Assembly: GCA_009789175.1 (NCBI GenBank)
Contig: CP046868.1
Coordinates: 1-64,000, forward strand
Direction of reading: 5' to 3'
DNA length: 64,000 nucleotides
Source: Salinibaculum litoreum
GTDB taxonomy: Archaea; Halobacteriota; Halobacteria; Halobacteriales; Haloarculaceae
Part shown: in pieces, positions 25,803 to 34,650 of the stretch
Numbering within the stretch: position 1 is the stretch's first letter
Layout of the letters: each line of letters begins with the position of its first letter
The notes under the pieces: model-generated
What the model was told of the DNA's origin: nothing
Databases searched by the model: none
The model's input: only the letters and a program-made list of their open reading frames with translations
Made by a program: the position numbers and the translations under genes

Positions 25803-26627
25803 ATGGTAGGGACGAACGCAGTCAGCGTCGCCCTGCAGAAAGGCGGCGTCGGCAAAACGACGATAGCGATCAACCTGGCCGAGCGTCTCGCGAACAGGGG
25901 CAACGAGGTATTGTTGGCCGACCTCGACCAGCAGGGTAACGCGACCGAAGGCGTCGGACTGGCGGACGCGTACGAGGCCGAACGTCATCTGGGTCATCTC
26001 CTCGACGACGACGATCCGACGACGCTCGGTGGAATCATCCGAACCACGGACGCGTTCGACGTCCTACCGGCGAACGCCGACCTCGACGAGGTGGAAAACA
26101 CGATCCGGAGCAACACCTTCGGCGCACTGTGGATCCGTAACCAGGTTGTCGAACCGGCCGTCAGCGGGGACTACGACTACGTCGTCGTCGACTCGCCCCC
26201 GGACATGGGACCGCTCTCCGACGCGTCGCTCATCGCGACCCAGAACGTCGTCGTGCCGATGCGGATGAGCGAACAGAGCGCGAGCGGGTTCGAGCGCATG
26301 TTCACGCAGCAGGTCGCGCCGATTCGCCAGGAGATGGAACTGGACGTGCTCGCCGTCGTTCCGAACGTGCTGGAGGGCGACAACGAGGAAAAGCGGATCA
26401 TCGCGGACCTCGAGGAATCGCAGTTCGGCGACCTGCTGCCGGCGTTCGCACGCTCCGACCACTTCGACGACCCGTCGTCGCCCGGTCCGGGAATTCGCAA
26501 GCGTGTGGCGCTGAAACGCGCCTGGCGGGACGGTCAGCCCCTCGCCGCGTACGACTCCGAGAGCGACATGCTCGAACGGTTCGACCGTCTCGCAGCCATC
26601 GTCGAGGAGGGGACGACGGATGCCTGA
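25803..26627 (+). CDS. parA: ParA-family partition ATPase
   Basis: The 274-residue protein has the deviant Walker A KGGVGKTT (13-20), the A' motif LLADLDQQGNATEGVG and the Walker B DYVVVDSPPDMGPLS. This is the small ParA type (class Ib or Soj-like, without an N-terminal HTH). ParA ATPases move plasmids or chromosome regions on nucleoid DNA with a ParB-like partner bound to a centromere. Its 3' end overlaps the next gene by 8 bp, and phased 18-bp repeats lie directly upstream, so all three parts of a partition system are in place. Confidence 0.9.
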   Translation: MVGTNAVSVALQKGGVGKTTIAINLAERLANRGNEVLLADLDQQGNATEGVGLADAYEAERHLGHLLDDDDPTTLGGIIRTTDAFDVLPANADLDEVENTIRSNTFGALWIRNQVVEPAVSGDYDYVVVDSPPDMGPLSDASLIATQNVVVPMRMSEQSASGFERMFTQQVAPIRQEMELDVLAVVPNVLEGDNEEKRIIADLEESQFGDLLPAFARSDHFDDPSSPGPGIRKRVALKRAWRDGQPLAAYDSESDMLERFDRLAAIVEEGTTDA

Positions 26628-27045
26628 CGAGAACCGGTTCGCGGGTATCGCCGACGCGGTCGAGAACGAGGGCGACGGGAGCGGCGCGGCCGGGGAAGAA
26701 AACGAGTCATCGACCGCCGAAAGCGACGTGGCCGGCGGTCGCTCGTCCGAAGACGACTCGATAGATGGGGAATCGCCGTCGGACGATGCGTCGGCAGACG
26801 ACGCCTCTACACCGGACGGCCCCGTCGCGTTCGAGTTCGACGACACCGTTCAGAAGTCGGTGTACGTCCGGCCGGAGACGTTCGAGGCGCTGGAGGACGC
26901 CGAAGCGCTCGTCGACGCCCGGTTGCGAACTGACCACGAGGTCAAAAACCTCACCCGTCGGGAGTTTTTCGACGCAGTGTTTGCGGAGGCTGCCGACGAC
27001 ACTGACCGCCTCGTCGAGCGTATTCTGCGGATGCGCGAAAAATAG
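26620..27045 (+). CDS. Acidic ParA partner (candidate ParB-like DNA binder)
   Basis: The 141-residue protein has a disordered acidic N terminus (1-67, Asp/Glu/Ser/Gly-rich) and a compact C-terminal domain (FEFDDTVQKSVYVRPETFEA, then HEVKNLTRREFFDAVFAEAA and LVERILRMREK). The strand QKSVYVRPETF followed by two helices resembles ribbon-helix-helix proteins, which serve as centromere binders in several small-ParA systems. It overlaps parA by 8 bp. The assignment rests on position and this weak fold resemblance. Confidence 0.65.
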   Translation: MPDENRFAGIADAVENEGDGSGAAGEENESSTAESDVAGGRSSEDDSIDGESPSDDASADDASTPDGPVAFEFDDTVQKSVYVRPETFEALEDAEALVDARLRTDHEVKNLTRREFFDAVFAEAADDTDRLVERILRMREK

Positions 27046-27057
27046 CCGACTGCCGTC

Positions 27058-27900
27058 CTACTCCGTCAGGCGTTCGTACTGCTCGTCCGTGAGGTCTATC
27101 TCGGTGGCGGCGACGTTCTGTTCGAGGTGGTCGACGCTCGACGTGCCGGGGATCGGTAGCGTCACGTCCGAGTGTTCGAGTAGCCACGCCAGCGCGATCT
27201 GTTGGGTGGTGGCGTCGTGCGCCGCCGCGACATCGTCGACGACAGACTCTTTCTCGCCGAGGTCGCCCGCGCCGAGCGGGAAATACGGGATAAACCCGAT
27301 GTCGTACTCCTGGCAGGCCTGGAGCACGTCTTCGTTCTCGCGGTTTCCGACGTTGTACTCGTTCTGTACCGTCGCGACGTCGACGATTTCGCGGGCCCGG
27401 TCGAGTTGCTCGACGCTCACGTTGCTGAGACCGACCTGACGGATCTGGCCCTCGTCTTTGAGTTCGGCCAGCGCGGTCACGGAGTCTTCGAACGGCGTGT
27501 CCGGGTCCGGTCGGTGGTGCTGGTACAGGTCGATAGTGTCGGTTCGCAGGCGGTCCAGACTCGCGAGGACGGCGTTGCGCAGGTAGTCCGGGTCGCCGTG
27601 TGGTAGCCAGTCACTGTCGGCGTTTCGAAGGAGGCCGCCTTTCGTTGCAACTACGACGTCGTCCCTGTCGCCGAGGGCCTCGCCGATGAGGCGTTCGCTG
27701 ACGCCCGGGCCGTAGGAGTCGGCGGTATCCACGATATCGACGCCGATATCGACGGCGCGCTCTAGCACGTCTTTCGCGGCCTCCTCGTCGTCCGGCGGGC
27801 CGATGATATCTTCGCCGGTCAGTCGCATCGCGCCGAACCCGAGGCGGCGGACAGTGAACTCGCCGCCGACGTCGAACGTGTCGCTTCTGTTTTCGACCAT
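27058..27900 (-). CDS. Aldo/keto reductase
   Basis: The 280-residue TIM-barrel oxidoreductase has DTADSYGPGVSE (catalytic Asp and Tyr), VVATKGG (Lys) and LYQHHRPD (His), plus the NADP-binding C-terminal PIPGTSSVDHLEQN. It reduces carbonyls with NAD(P)H; the substrate is unknown. I took the ATG at 27900 (MVENRSDTFDVGGEF); the 83 codons before it in frame do not look like part of the barrel. It is convergent with the parA operon. Confidence 0.88.
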   Translation of the reverse strand: MVENRSDTFDVGGEFTVRRLGFGAMRLTGEDIIGPPDDEEAAKDVLERAVDIGVDIVDTADSYGPGVSERLIGEALGDRDDVVVATKGGLLRNADSDWLPHGDPDYLRNAVLASLDRLRTDTIDLYQHHRPDPDTPFEDSVTALAELKDEGQIRQVGLSNVSVEQLDRAREIVDVATVQNEYNVGNRENEDVLQACQEYDIGFIPYFPLGAGDLGEKESVVDDVAAAHDATTQQIALAWLLEHSDVTLPIPGTSSVDHLEQNVAATEIDLTDEQYERLTE

Positions 27901-28218
27901 GTTCACCGGGAAGTACCGCACGGCAAAAGACCTAGGAGTACCGGAAGGGAGTGCGGCCCTGGTAAGCGTTCCGGGCCCGAGTATGAGCGTCGCGTACACC
28001 GGCCCGTCGGAAAGGCGCGCTCGTCCGCCGGGAGACTGCTGGACGATTACGTCGTCAGTTCGGTCGCGCACTTCGTCAGTGAGCGTCTGAAAACGCTCGC
28101 ACGAGAGCGACCGCACACCCATTCGGTCGACGGGCATGGAGATGAACAACGGAGTCGTTCGCCGACTGGGACAATCCCGACGACAACAGACCGGAAACGC
28201 GGCGACCCGCCCTCTACA
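27901..28218. other. Gap between minus-strand genes
   Basis: This roughly 318-bp stretch is open on the minus strand in frame with the aldo/keto reductase (up to 28149), but the translation has no recognisable domain and I do not call a gene. Confidence 0.3.
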
Positions 28219-28671
28219 TCAGTACTTCTTGAACAGGATGGCTTTCACGTCGTCTTTAGTCTGTACCTCTTCCGAACCACCGTCGGGCAGGTCGACGACG
28301 TACCGCGTCTCCTCCGAGTCGGCCCGTTCCCACTTGTCGTCGTGCGTATCGAGGAGGTTCATCATCGCAGAGAGTTTGTCGTCGCCGCCGTCCTCGGACG
28401 CATCGTCGTCGGCCACTTCCTCGTCGGCGGAAGCGTCGGTCGACGATCCACCCGTCTCGTTCGCGTCGTGACCGTCCGGTTCGTCAGCATCGTCCCCCTG
28501 AACTCCGTCCGCCGCTGCGGTCGCGTCGAGACTATCGTCCTCGGCGGCATCCAGAAGGTACTGGAGGGCGTCCCTGGGCCTGACGTGGCCGTACGTGACA
28601 TCCGCCGCGAGGGACTCGCGTAACGCGTCGAGTTCCTCGTACTGCTCGTCGGTCACCTCGATGCTCTTCAT
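28219..28671 (-). CDS. Acidic haloarchaeal hypothetical protein
   Basis: The 150-residue protein has an N-terminal segment MKSIEVTDEQYEELDALRES followed by YGHVRPRDALQYLLD, which resembles a ribbon-helix-helix or antitoxin-like start. A long acidic linker (about 45-95) leads to a C-terminal domain DKLSAMMNLLDTHDDKWERA with VKAILFKKY. The function is unknown; DNA binding is only a suggestion from the N terminus. Confidence 0.6.
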   Translation of the reverse strand: MKSIEVTDEQYEELDALRESLAADVTYGHVRPRDALQYLLDAAEDDSLDATAAADGVQGDDADEPDGHDANETGGSSTDASADEEVADDDASEDGGDDKLSAMMNLLDTHDDKWERADSEETRYVVDLPDGGSEEVQTKDDVKAILFKKY

Positions 28672-28976
28672 GGTCAGTACGGTTACACTCGTCAGTAATT
28701 AATCTACCCGAGCGCGCGTCATGCGACCGCCTCGACCGCACGGCGCGTTGTTTCGAACGATCGATCCCCCATACGGAGAGAGTTTCCCCTCGGAAATCGA
28801 CGGACGGCGGGATGTCTTACGGGGAACAGGACCGGAGACGCTGCAAGCGCTGAGTTCTCACTTGGAGTGTCCGACAACGCCCCTGTTACTGTCTGACAGG
28901 GGTTTAATGTATTGGCCGTCTTGAGAATACTTCCACGTGTTCGCACGGCACTGCGACACGGACCGGAGGAAAACGC
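28672..28976. other. Divergent promoter region, no gene seen
   Basis: About 305 bp between divergent genes. A short inverted repeat (CCCCTGTTACTGTCTGACAGGGG, split as CCCCTGT at 28879-28885 and ACAGGGG at about 28895-28901) could be an operator or terminator hairpin. No coding region is convincing. Confidence 0.35.
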
Positions 28977-29318
28977 ATGATAAACGGTGAGGACGACATC
29001 GACAACTGGGAACCGTACCCGGAACCGGGCGTGTACTGCAATCGCTGGGATCCGGCTGAGCCGGAGGAACTGACCGAACAGATCGTCTTGGCTGTCTCCG
29101 CGCTCTTGGGGGAACGACCCGAAGAGATGCAACCGCTTCACAATCGCGTCGACGTCGATGCGCTCCAACAGATGTTCGCGGACCGAGCAACTGGCCGCGC
29201 TCGGTCTGATGGGTGCCTGTCGTTCGTCCACGAGGGGTGTCAGGTCCGGATCCACGGCGACGGCCGTCTGTACGTGAGCAACCTTCCGGACGGCAGCAGT
29301 CCCCCGTCGCTCGTGTAG
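28977..29318 (+). CDS. HalOD1 output-domain protein
   Basis: The 113-residue protein has the HalOD1 layout: LTEQIVLAVSALLGERPEEM, then HNRVDVDALQQMFADRATG and a beta hairpin FVHEGCQVRIHGDGRLYV. It is the second of three stand-alone HalOD1 genes here. It has no receiver domain and no kinase partner nearby. Confidence 0.8.
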   Translation: MINGEDDIDNWEPYPEPGVYCNRWDPAEPEELTEQIVLAVSALLGERPEEMQPLHNRVDVDALQQMFADRATGRARSDGCLSFVHEGCQVRIHGDGRLYVSNLPDGSSPPSLV

Positions 29319-29506
29319 CTGGTAACGGTTACTACGGATTGAACAGGAACTGATGACGGTTCCCACGGATGGAATAGGGAAGGGACGGCTACTGTCCGAG
29401 ACCGGGACGGGGCGCCGTTGTTCGTGCACGTCTCGTCCACCAAACCCGAACGGCCGAAGTCAACGAGTCGCGGTTTGTAAGGTGGTCGCGGTCGAACGGC
29501 TGTTAC

Positions 29507-29758
29507 ATGGCAGCGTCGACGGTCACGGTGTACACGCGCGAGAACTGTCATCTCTGTGAGGAAGCGCTGACGACGGTCCGATCCGTCGCCGAGTCGGTCC
29601 CCCGAACCGTCACGATAGACGTCGTCGACGTCGACGAACGGGCTGACCTCCGAGAGGAATACGGGGACCGCGTCCCGTACGTGCTGGTCGACGGGACGCC
29701 GAAGTTCAAATACCGGGTCGACGAGTCGGAGTTACGCGGTGTACTCTCGGGTCCGTAG
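29507..29758 (+). CDS. Glutaredoxin-like thiol-disulfide protein
   Basis: The 83-residue thioredoxin fold has the redox motif YTRENCHLCEEA (Cys14, Cys17), the cis-Pro segment DRVPYVLVDG and YRVDESELRGVL. It matches the glutaredoxin family sometimes called NrdH- or DUF836-like. It likely reduces disulfides in the cytoplasm; the reductant is unknown. A convergent peroxiredoxin gene follows, so both could serve thiol redox balance. Confidence 0.85.
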   Translation: MAASTVTVYTRENCHLCEEALTTVRSVAESVPRTVTIDVVDVDERADLREEYGDRVPYVLVDGTPKFKYRVDESELRGVLSGP

Positions 29759-29805
29759 GGGTTTGACGCGCAGTAGTCAGGCCGAATACATCGCTTTAGC
29801 CCTTC

Positions 29806-30279
29806 CTACACCGCCTTCACGGCGTCCAACACGTCTTCGTAGGGAGGTTCGTTCGTCGGATCGTCAGCGACCCACGAGTACGTGATAGTACCCTCGTCAT
29901 CGAGGATAAACACGGCCCGGTTCGCAATTCCGAACAGGCCGAGTTCCGGGATGTCGGTTTCGAGGTCGTACTCCCGAATCGTTTCCCCGCTCATGTCACT
30001 GACGAGGTCGAACTCGATGCTGTGTTGGTCACGGAACGCCCCCTGTGAGAACGGTGAATCCGTACTCACGCCGAGTACGGTCGCGCCGGCCGTTTCGAAG
30101 TCGTCAAGGCGCTCCTGAAACGCGACCATCTCGTTCGTACACGGCGGCGTAAACGCGCCCGGGAAGAACGCGAGGACGACCGGGCCGTCGCCGAGGTGCT
30201 CACTGAGGTCGAAGTCCTCGTGATCGCTCGTTCCTTTCGTCGCCGAAAATACGGGTGCGGAATCGCCGGTGGAGAGCAT
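29806..30279 (-). CDS. Peroxiredoxin (AhpC/TSA, Bcp-like)
   Basis: The 157-residue protein carries the peroxidatic motif FFPGAFTPPCTNEM (Cys47, with the Pro and Thr of the PxxxTxxC signature) and the later GVSTDSPFSQGAFRDQ and YSWVADDPTNEPPYEDVL segments. It reduces hydrogen peroxide and organic peroxides using thiols. I see no resolving cysteine at the usual C-terminal place, which would make it a 1-Cys enzyme depending on an outside thiol. Confidence 0.9.
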   Translation of the reverse strand: MLSTGDSAPVFSATKGTSDHEDFDLSEHLGDGPVVLAFFPGAFTPPCTNEMVAFQERLDDFETAGATVLGVSTDSPFSQGAFRDQHSIEFDLVSDMSGETIREYDLETDIPELGLFGIANRAVFILDDEGTITYSWVADDPTNEPPYEDVLDAVKAV

Positions 30280-30509
30280 CGTCCGAGAGTACGTTCCGGT
30301 ACCAGTTAAAGCCGGACACGAACATGATATCGCCTTTTATTTTCCTAATTTTCCGCCTGAAATAATTAGCCAACACCGCAGCACACGAGCGACGGAAGAA
30401 CCACCTCGACTGCTATGTCCCCTGTTCGACGAGTCGGGCGTAAGCGAACAGACCTCACGAAGAGGTTCGCCAAAGATCCTATTCGGGTCCCCTCGGAAAC
30501 AAAAAGACG

Positions 30510-31562
30510 ATGTCCACCGATCTCGATCTCCGCGATCAGCCGCAAGCAAAACACCGTGAGCAGATATTTGATGCCCTTGACGGCATCGACAGCGGTGATT
30601 CGGCGGCAATCGTTGGAGGCCAGGAGACGGATGTGTATCTCCACTGGTACCAGATCAAACGCGGGTGCCGGTTAGAGTGGCAGACGAACCAAACGGCTAC
30701 TGAAACGGGAGAGATCCGGGTCACGAAAGCGGGCCAGATCGGTGAAACAGAACTGGCCGAGTTCGACGTTCGGGAGATGCCACCGCAACGCCGCCACGAG
30801 ACCCTGAACGATACGTTCGACGCTCTCGACCCGAACGAGGGGTTCGTCCTCGTGAACGACCATGACCCCAAACCGTTGTATCACGAACTGCGTTCAACCC
30901 GTGGAGAGACGTTCGACTGGGAGTATTTGAGCCGAGAACCGCAGGAATGGCGGGTCAAGATCCTCAAGACGGAGCCGTCTGACCCGGCTGACGATGACGT
31001 GATCACGAAGTTTGACGTGCGCGAGATTCCGAAACAGGAGCGTCACCCGACGATTCATCACCGATACGGGATGATACCGGTTGGAGAGACGATGGAGATC
31101 GTCGCTCCGCACGAACCGCGGCCGTTACGCGGTGAGTTTCGGGACCGGTACGGAGAATCGTTCACCTGGGCGGTAGTCGCGAACGAGCCTGGCCGCTGTC
31201 GCGTACAGATCACCAAAGACGGAGACGCGGAAACCGACACTACGGACGAAAGCAGTGCATCGTCGGCACCGCATCGCTCGCTAACCGTGAAAACGGAGTT
31301 GGACGTTCGCGATCTGCCACCCGCTCAGCGCCACGAGAAGATCTTTGAACAGTATGACAGCCTCCAGTCCGGTGAAGCGTTCGTTCTCGTGAACGACCAC
31401 GACCCGAAGCCACTCTATCACCAGTTCGATGCGGAGACGGGTGACGAGTTCAAGTGGGAGTATCAACAGCAAGAGTCCGGTGAGTTCAGAGTCTTGGTCG
31501 GGAAAGACGAAGCGAACGAGTCTGAGACGGACAGAAACGAGAGCCCCAACGCACCGTTTTAA
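30510..31562 (+). CDS. Protein with four tandem DUF2249 domains
   Basis: The 350-residue protein is four copies of one about 70-residue unit. Each starts with (L/F)DVR(E/D)xPxxxRHExI and ends with a strand such as WRVKILK: about 5-75 (diverged: LDLRDQPQAKHREQI), 90-160 (FDVREMPPQRRHETL), 168-240 (FDVREIPKQERHPTI) and 262-333 (LDVRDLPPAQRHEKI). Copies 2 and 4 share VLVNDHDPKPLYH. DUF2249 has a TusA-like fold and occurs with nitrite and nitric-oxide metabolism genes; its chemistry is unproven. Single or double copies are common, and four in one chain is unusual. Confidence 0.88.
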   Translation: MSTDLDLRDQPQAKHREQIFDALDGIDSGDSAAIVGGQETDVYLHWYQIKRGCRLEWQTNQTATETGEIRVTKAGQIGETELAEFDVREMPPQRRHETLNDTFDALDPNEGFVLVNDHDPKPLYHELRSTRGETFDWEYLSREPQEWRVKILKTEPSDPADDDVITKFDVREIPKQERHPTIHHRYGMIPVGETMEIVAPHEPRPLRGEFRDRYGESFTWAVVANEPGRCRVQITKDGDAETDTTDESSASSAPHRSLTVKTELDVRDLPPAQRHEKIFEQYDSLQSGEAFVLVNDHDPKPLYHQFDAETGDEFKWEYQQQESGEFRVLVGKDEANESETDRNESPNAPF

Positions 31563-31711
31563 CCGCAGCCGAAGCGACTCGGACCGCTGTCGACCCGGAT
31601 TCGAACGGTCGACAGCGCGTTCGCCTCTCGGCAGTCGCTGGCCAAACAGGTCGGGGAGCCGATGGGTCCACCACACAGGGAGAGTCAGTCGTGGAGACCA
31701 CGTTCGCGTGA

Positions 31712-32374
31712 TCAATCGGAAGTCGCTGCGCCACCGGGCTGGATCTCCCGTACGTCAGTCATGTACTCTTTCAGGACGCGTTCTTCGGCCCGATGGAGGA
31801 TTTCACTACACGTCGATTTCGCGATGTCCAAGTCGTCTGCGAGCGCCACCAAGGAAGTCCGTCTCGGTGTGTCGTAGTACCCGCGGTCGATCGCTTCGTC
31901 AAGCAACCACAGCTGGCGGTCGGTCAGGAGCGAGTCCGACTCCACCTCCTGTTGGATCCGTTCGACGGTGTACGCGATCCCGAAATCATCGAGCGTTTCC
32001 CCGAGTTCCGAGAGGTTCTGCTGCGGGATCGTTGCTTCGAGCGTCATCTCGCCGTCTCGGACCTCGAAAGGCATATCCAGCGGAACGCCAGAGCTCTGGA
32101 GCGAGGTCATCAACAGCGGAACGGTCGTTTCGACCTGTATCCGTCTGCTATCGGCGTCGGCCTCAAATACCGTCAGATCGATCACCGAGTCGTACCCCCG
32201 GATCGCTTCGCAGATGGTGGTAGGGTCGTCCCCGAGTATTTCGATCCGTGCGACTCCAGTCGCGGTGTTTGCGGTCGCCGCGAGAACGCGAAATCCGGTG
32301 TCCGGATTCGCCCGGGAGACCTCACCGATCCATATGGAGTCCGGGATCGTAATCCCGAGTTCTGTGTAAGGCAT
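31712..32374 (-). CDS. BAT/HTH_10 transcription regulator
   Basis: The 220-residue protein has an N-terminal BAT-type sensory domain (about 1-145) and a C-terminal HTH_10 (SLLTDRQLWLLDEAIDRGYY, DTPRRTSLVALADDLDIAKS, TCSEILHRAEERVL). It is of the short regulator type that includes DmsR and NarO, regulators of anaerobic respiration genes in haloarchaea. There are few cysteines, so oxygen sensing by Fe-S is not evident. It sits convergent to the DUF2249 gene and may regulate this neighbourhood. Confidence 0.85.
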   Translation of the reverse strand: MPYTELGITIPDSIWIGEVSRANPDTGFRVLAATANTATGVARIEILGDDPTTICEAIRGYDSVIDLTVFEADADSRRIQVETTVPLLMTSLQSSGVPLDMPFEVRDGEMTLEATIPQQNLSELGETLDDFGIAYTVERIQQEVESDSLLTDRQLWLLDEAIDRGYYDTPRRTSLVALADDLDIAKSTCSEILHRAEERVLKEYMTDVREIQPGGAATSD

Positions 32375-32597
32375 GGTATCGTGTATTTCGGTCCTCGGCC
32401 CGTCCGCCGTCGAGTCGGTCCGATTCCCTTCACCCTCGGATTTTCGGCCGGCCTAAAAATATGTTGATGGGAATATCTTCGGGGTTGTTTGAAGTACTGC
32501 GTCACACTCGTCGTCCTCAGTTCAGTGTCCTATCTGTCGGTCCCGGTTCGATGTCCAATTCCCCCTCACAGTACGAGAACGGGTTCTCCCGAGGATC

Positions 32598-33221
32598 TCA
32601 AAACGGGGCGTCCGGCGATCCCCGACTAGTGCTTTCGTTCTCCCTGGCTCGCTCCATCGGATTAGAGCCGACTGCTGCGCTGTCCGCTGGGTCGGCAGAC
32701 ACGTCGCCGGTCGCCAGATACATCTCCTCGAGTTCCGCGAGTTGGTCGTTGATCGCATCGCTCTGGTGGTGCATGGGTGCCGCACGGACTCGGACGAGAT
32801 CGTACTCGTGGCGGTCGGCGAGGCCGTTCCAGGCGCGAAACGACCCGATCGTCAGCGTATGGGTCTGCGGGCAAAACGGCGTCGTCGGCGTGAACTCCGC
32901 GCGCAACACGCGGTCGAACCCGGCCTCGTCGATGGCGTCGTCGACGTCGTCCCGTTCGACGGCGTAACGATATCCGGCGTTCCTGTGGCGCGTGTCAAGG
33001 TTCAACCGCGCGAGATTGTAGTTGAACGTCATGTCGTAGACTTTCCGTTCTTCGAACAACTCGCGAGTCAGCCGGTGGAACGCGACGTGATCCCTCCCTT
33101 CGAGGACGGCGTGACCCTCGAGAAACCGCTCCGGCCTCGGAGCGTTGTCGGGGACGAACTCGTCGTAGCTATCGAACAGCGTGTCGTCGTTCCCGCCGAA
33201 CGGGGACGGAATGGTCGGCAT
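32598..33221 (-). CDS. MIP18/DUF59-like (CIA2-type) protein
   Basis: The 207-residue protein has a central block, EFTPTTPFCPQTHTLTIGSF (about 109-128) followed by YDLVRVRAAPMHHQSDAIND and QLAELEEMYLA. It aligns by eye with the core of MIP18/CIA2 proteins (FTPTIPHC, then VxITPGxHxSExxVNKQLxDKERVxxA). The conserved cysteine is Cys117. MIP18 proteins help to target Fe-S clusters to apoproteins. The N-terminal 60 residues and the Ser-rich tail are extra. It is upstream of the BAT regulator gene on the same strand. Confidence 0.65.
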   Translation of the reverse strand: MPTIPSPFGGNDDTLFDSYDEFVPDNAPRPERFLEGHAVLEGRDHVAFHRLTRELFEERKVYDMTFNYNLARLNLDTRHRNAGYRYAVERDDVDDAIDEAGFDRVLRAEFTPTTPFCPQTHTLTIGSFRAWNGLADRHEYDLVRVRAAPMHHQSDAINDQLAELEEMYLATGDVSADPADSAAVGSNPMERARENESTSRGSPDAPF

Positions 33222-33377
33222 ACACGGGTATAAACCGCCAATCGGGGTACTACTGTTGCCGGAGATATTCGCGGGCGAGAGACACTGACGGACAGCCCTC
33301 AGTTCGAGTCACATCCGCCCCGGTATAAACGCTGAGGCTTCTCGTACGCAGTGCGGGGTGGGAATCTGAGAGAACCC

Positions 33378-33662
33378 TCATTCGGAGTGGATTTCGAGGT
33401 ACGTGGTGTATTCTCTCCTGAGGAGTCGTGTGCGGTCGGATTCGATAGCGATGAGTTCGTGTGCCGTCTGTTCAGCTAGCTTCGGGTACTCCTCTTTGGC
33501 CCGCTTGTCAGTGCTTTTGATGGCCAGTAGTGAACCCGCCGGGAGATCTTCGAGAGCACGTTGAACACGCGCGATACCGCTCGCACAGCCGCGGCCGCGG
33601 TTGTCGACGGTCATGTCCGGTTCGACGTCGGGAGCCGAATCGGGGATGGTGGTTTCAGTCAT
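33378..33662 (-). CDS. TusA-like sulfur-carrier protein
   Basis: The 94-residue protein has a TusA fold pattern: VDNRGRGCASGIARVQRALE, then PAGSLLAIKSTDKRAKEEYP, LAEQTAHELIAIES and the last strand YTTYLEI. The conserved cysteine (Cys26) is present, but the usual CP dipeptide is CA. TusA proteins carry persulfide sulfur or act in selenium and molybdenum enzyme maturation. Its start overlaps the end of the membrane-protein gene by 8 bp, so it is translationally coupled. Confidence 0.8.
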   Translation of the reverse strand: MTETTIPDSAPDVEPDMTVDNRGRGCASGIARVQRALEDLPAGSLLAIKSTDKRAKEEYPKLAEQTAHELIAIESDRTRLLRREYTTYLEIHSE

Positions 33663-34650
33663 CGTTTGGCACCCCCGGTCCCTCCGTCTGCTCGCCGTTG
33701 TCAGTCACCGTTCCTCCGAGGTCGTCGAGGTCACAGACGCCGTCGATCGGGGAACACGCTCGCCACATCGGACAGAGCTTGAAGATGACGACCAAGACCC
33801 CGACGGAGCCGACTTTCGCGAGGACGGCAAGCCCCAGCGACGTTCCGAGGTACGTACTTCCGGTCGTCCCGAGTACGTCGACTGCCTGATACACCCCGGT
33901 CAGGAAAAGCGTCGGGATGATGACTCGTACGGCCCACCGAAACCGTTCGAGTTGTTCGCCCGCCGCCCGTGCGACGGCCGCCGTCGGTCGCTGCCTGCCG
34001 GTGGGGACTGCGACGAAGATGTTCCAGACCGCGCCGCCGATCCAGACCGCGAACGCGAGCAGGTGGAACACGCGCACGCTGGCGGCAACAGGGCCGAACC
34101 CACGAATGCGGACCTCCATGATGGCGGTCCCGACAGTGACTGCGAGAGCGAGTCCCAGAACAACGACGCCGAGAACACTCCGAAACTGAACCTCGACGGA
34201 CTGCGTTCGCCCCGTCGTTACCGTCATAGCCGTCACCCAAAGCCCGAGTACAGCGCAGTAGACACCCACTGCCGGCCCCCAGTCGAGACGCGACGCGTAC
34301 GTCCAGGAGACGACGGTACCGCTGACTGCGAGAACGACGAGCGCCCCAATCGCAATTCGGTCGAACCGCTCGTACATCTCCGCGCAGTAGTCCTGTGCCC
34401 CGGTTTCGAGGTCGTCCGGCCGAACGAAGACGTGTTTCCAGAGGAGCCCACCGGCGAGAATGCCGAGAGACACGAAGTACGCCCACCGCACCGCGGCGAG
34501 CGCGACGCCGCTCCCGGTCAACCGCGTCGACACCCACGCCCCGACGAACGACGCGGTCAGGATAACACCGAGCGCGATCTTCGGAAGCGTGTATTTGTCG
34601 AAGAGATCATCTGCTCCGTGGGCCTCGGCCCGAGACGGTGAGTTTGACAT
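33655..34650 (-). CDS. CopD-like polytopic membrane protein
   Basis: The 331-residue protein has about eight membrane helices (ALGVILTASFVGAWVS, WAYFVSLGILAGGLLW, IAIGALVVLAVSGTVVSW and others). FHLLAFAVWIGGAVWNIFVA resembles the signature helix of CopD/YcnJ copper-import proteins. The C-terminal tail carries two cysteines (FKLCPMWRAC and DGVCDL). It may handle copper or heme for a respiratory enzyme. It is the first gene of a two-gene unit with the TusA-like protein. Confidence 0.75.
   Translation of the reverse strand: MSNSPSRAEAHGADDLFDKYTLPKIALGVILTASFVGAWVSTRLTGSGVALAAVRWAYFVSLGILAGGLLWKHVFVRPDDLETGAQDYCAEMYERFDRIAIGALVVLAVSGTVVSWTYASRLDWGPAVGVYCAVLGLWVTAMTVTTGRTQSVEVQFRSVLGVVVLGLALAVTVGTAIMEVRIRGFGPVAASVRVFHLLAFAVWIGGAVWNIFVAVPTGRQRPTAAVARAAGEQLERFRWAVRVIIPTLFLTGVYQAVDVLGTTGSTYLGTSLGLAVLAKVGSVGVLVVIFKLCPMWRACSPIDGVCDLDDLGGTVTDNGEQTEGPGVPNDD

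Noticed and set aside
27901..28149. 83-codon N-terminal extension of the aldo/keto reductase
   Set aside because: The TIM-barrel protein starts normally at 27900; the extension matches no domain.
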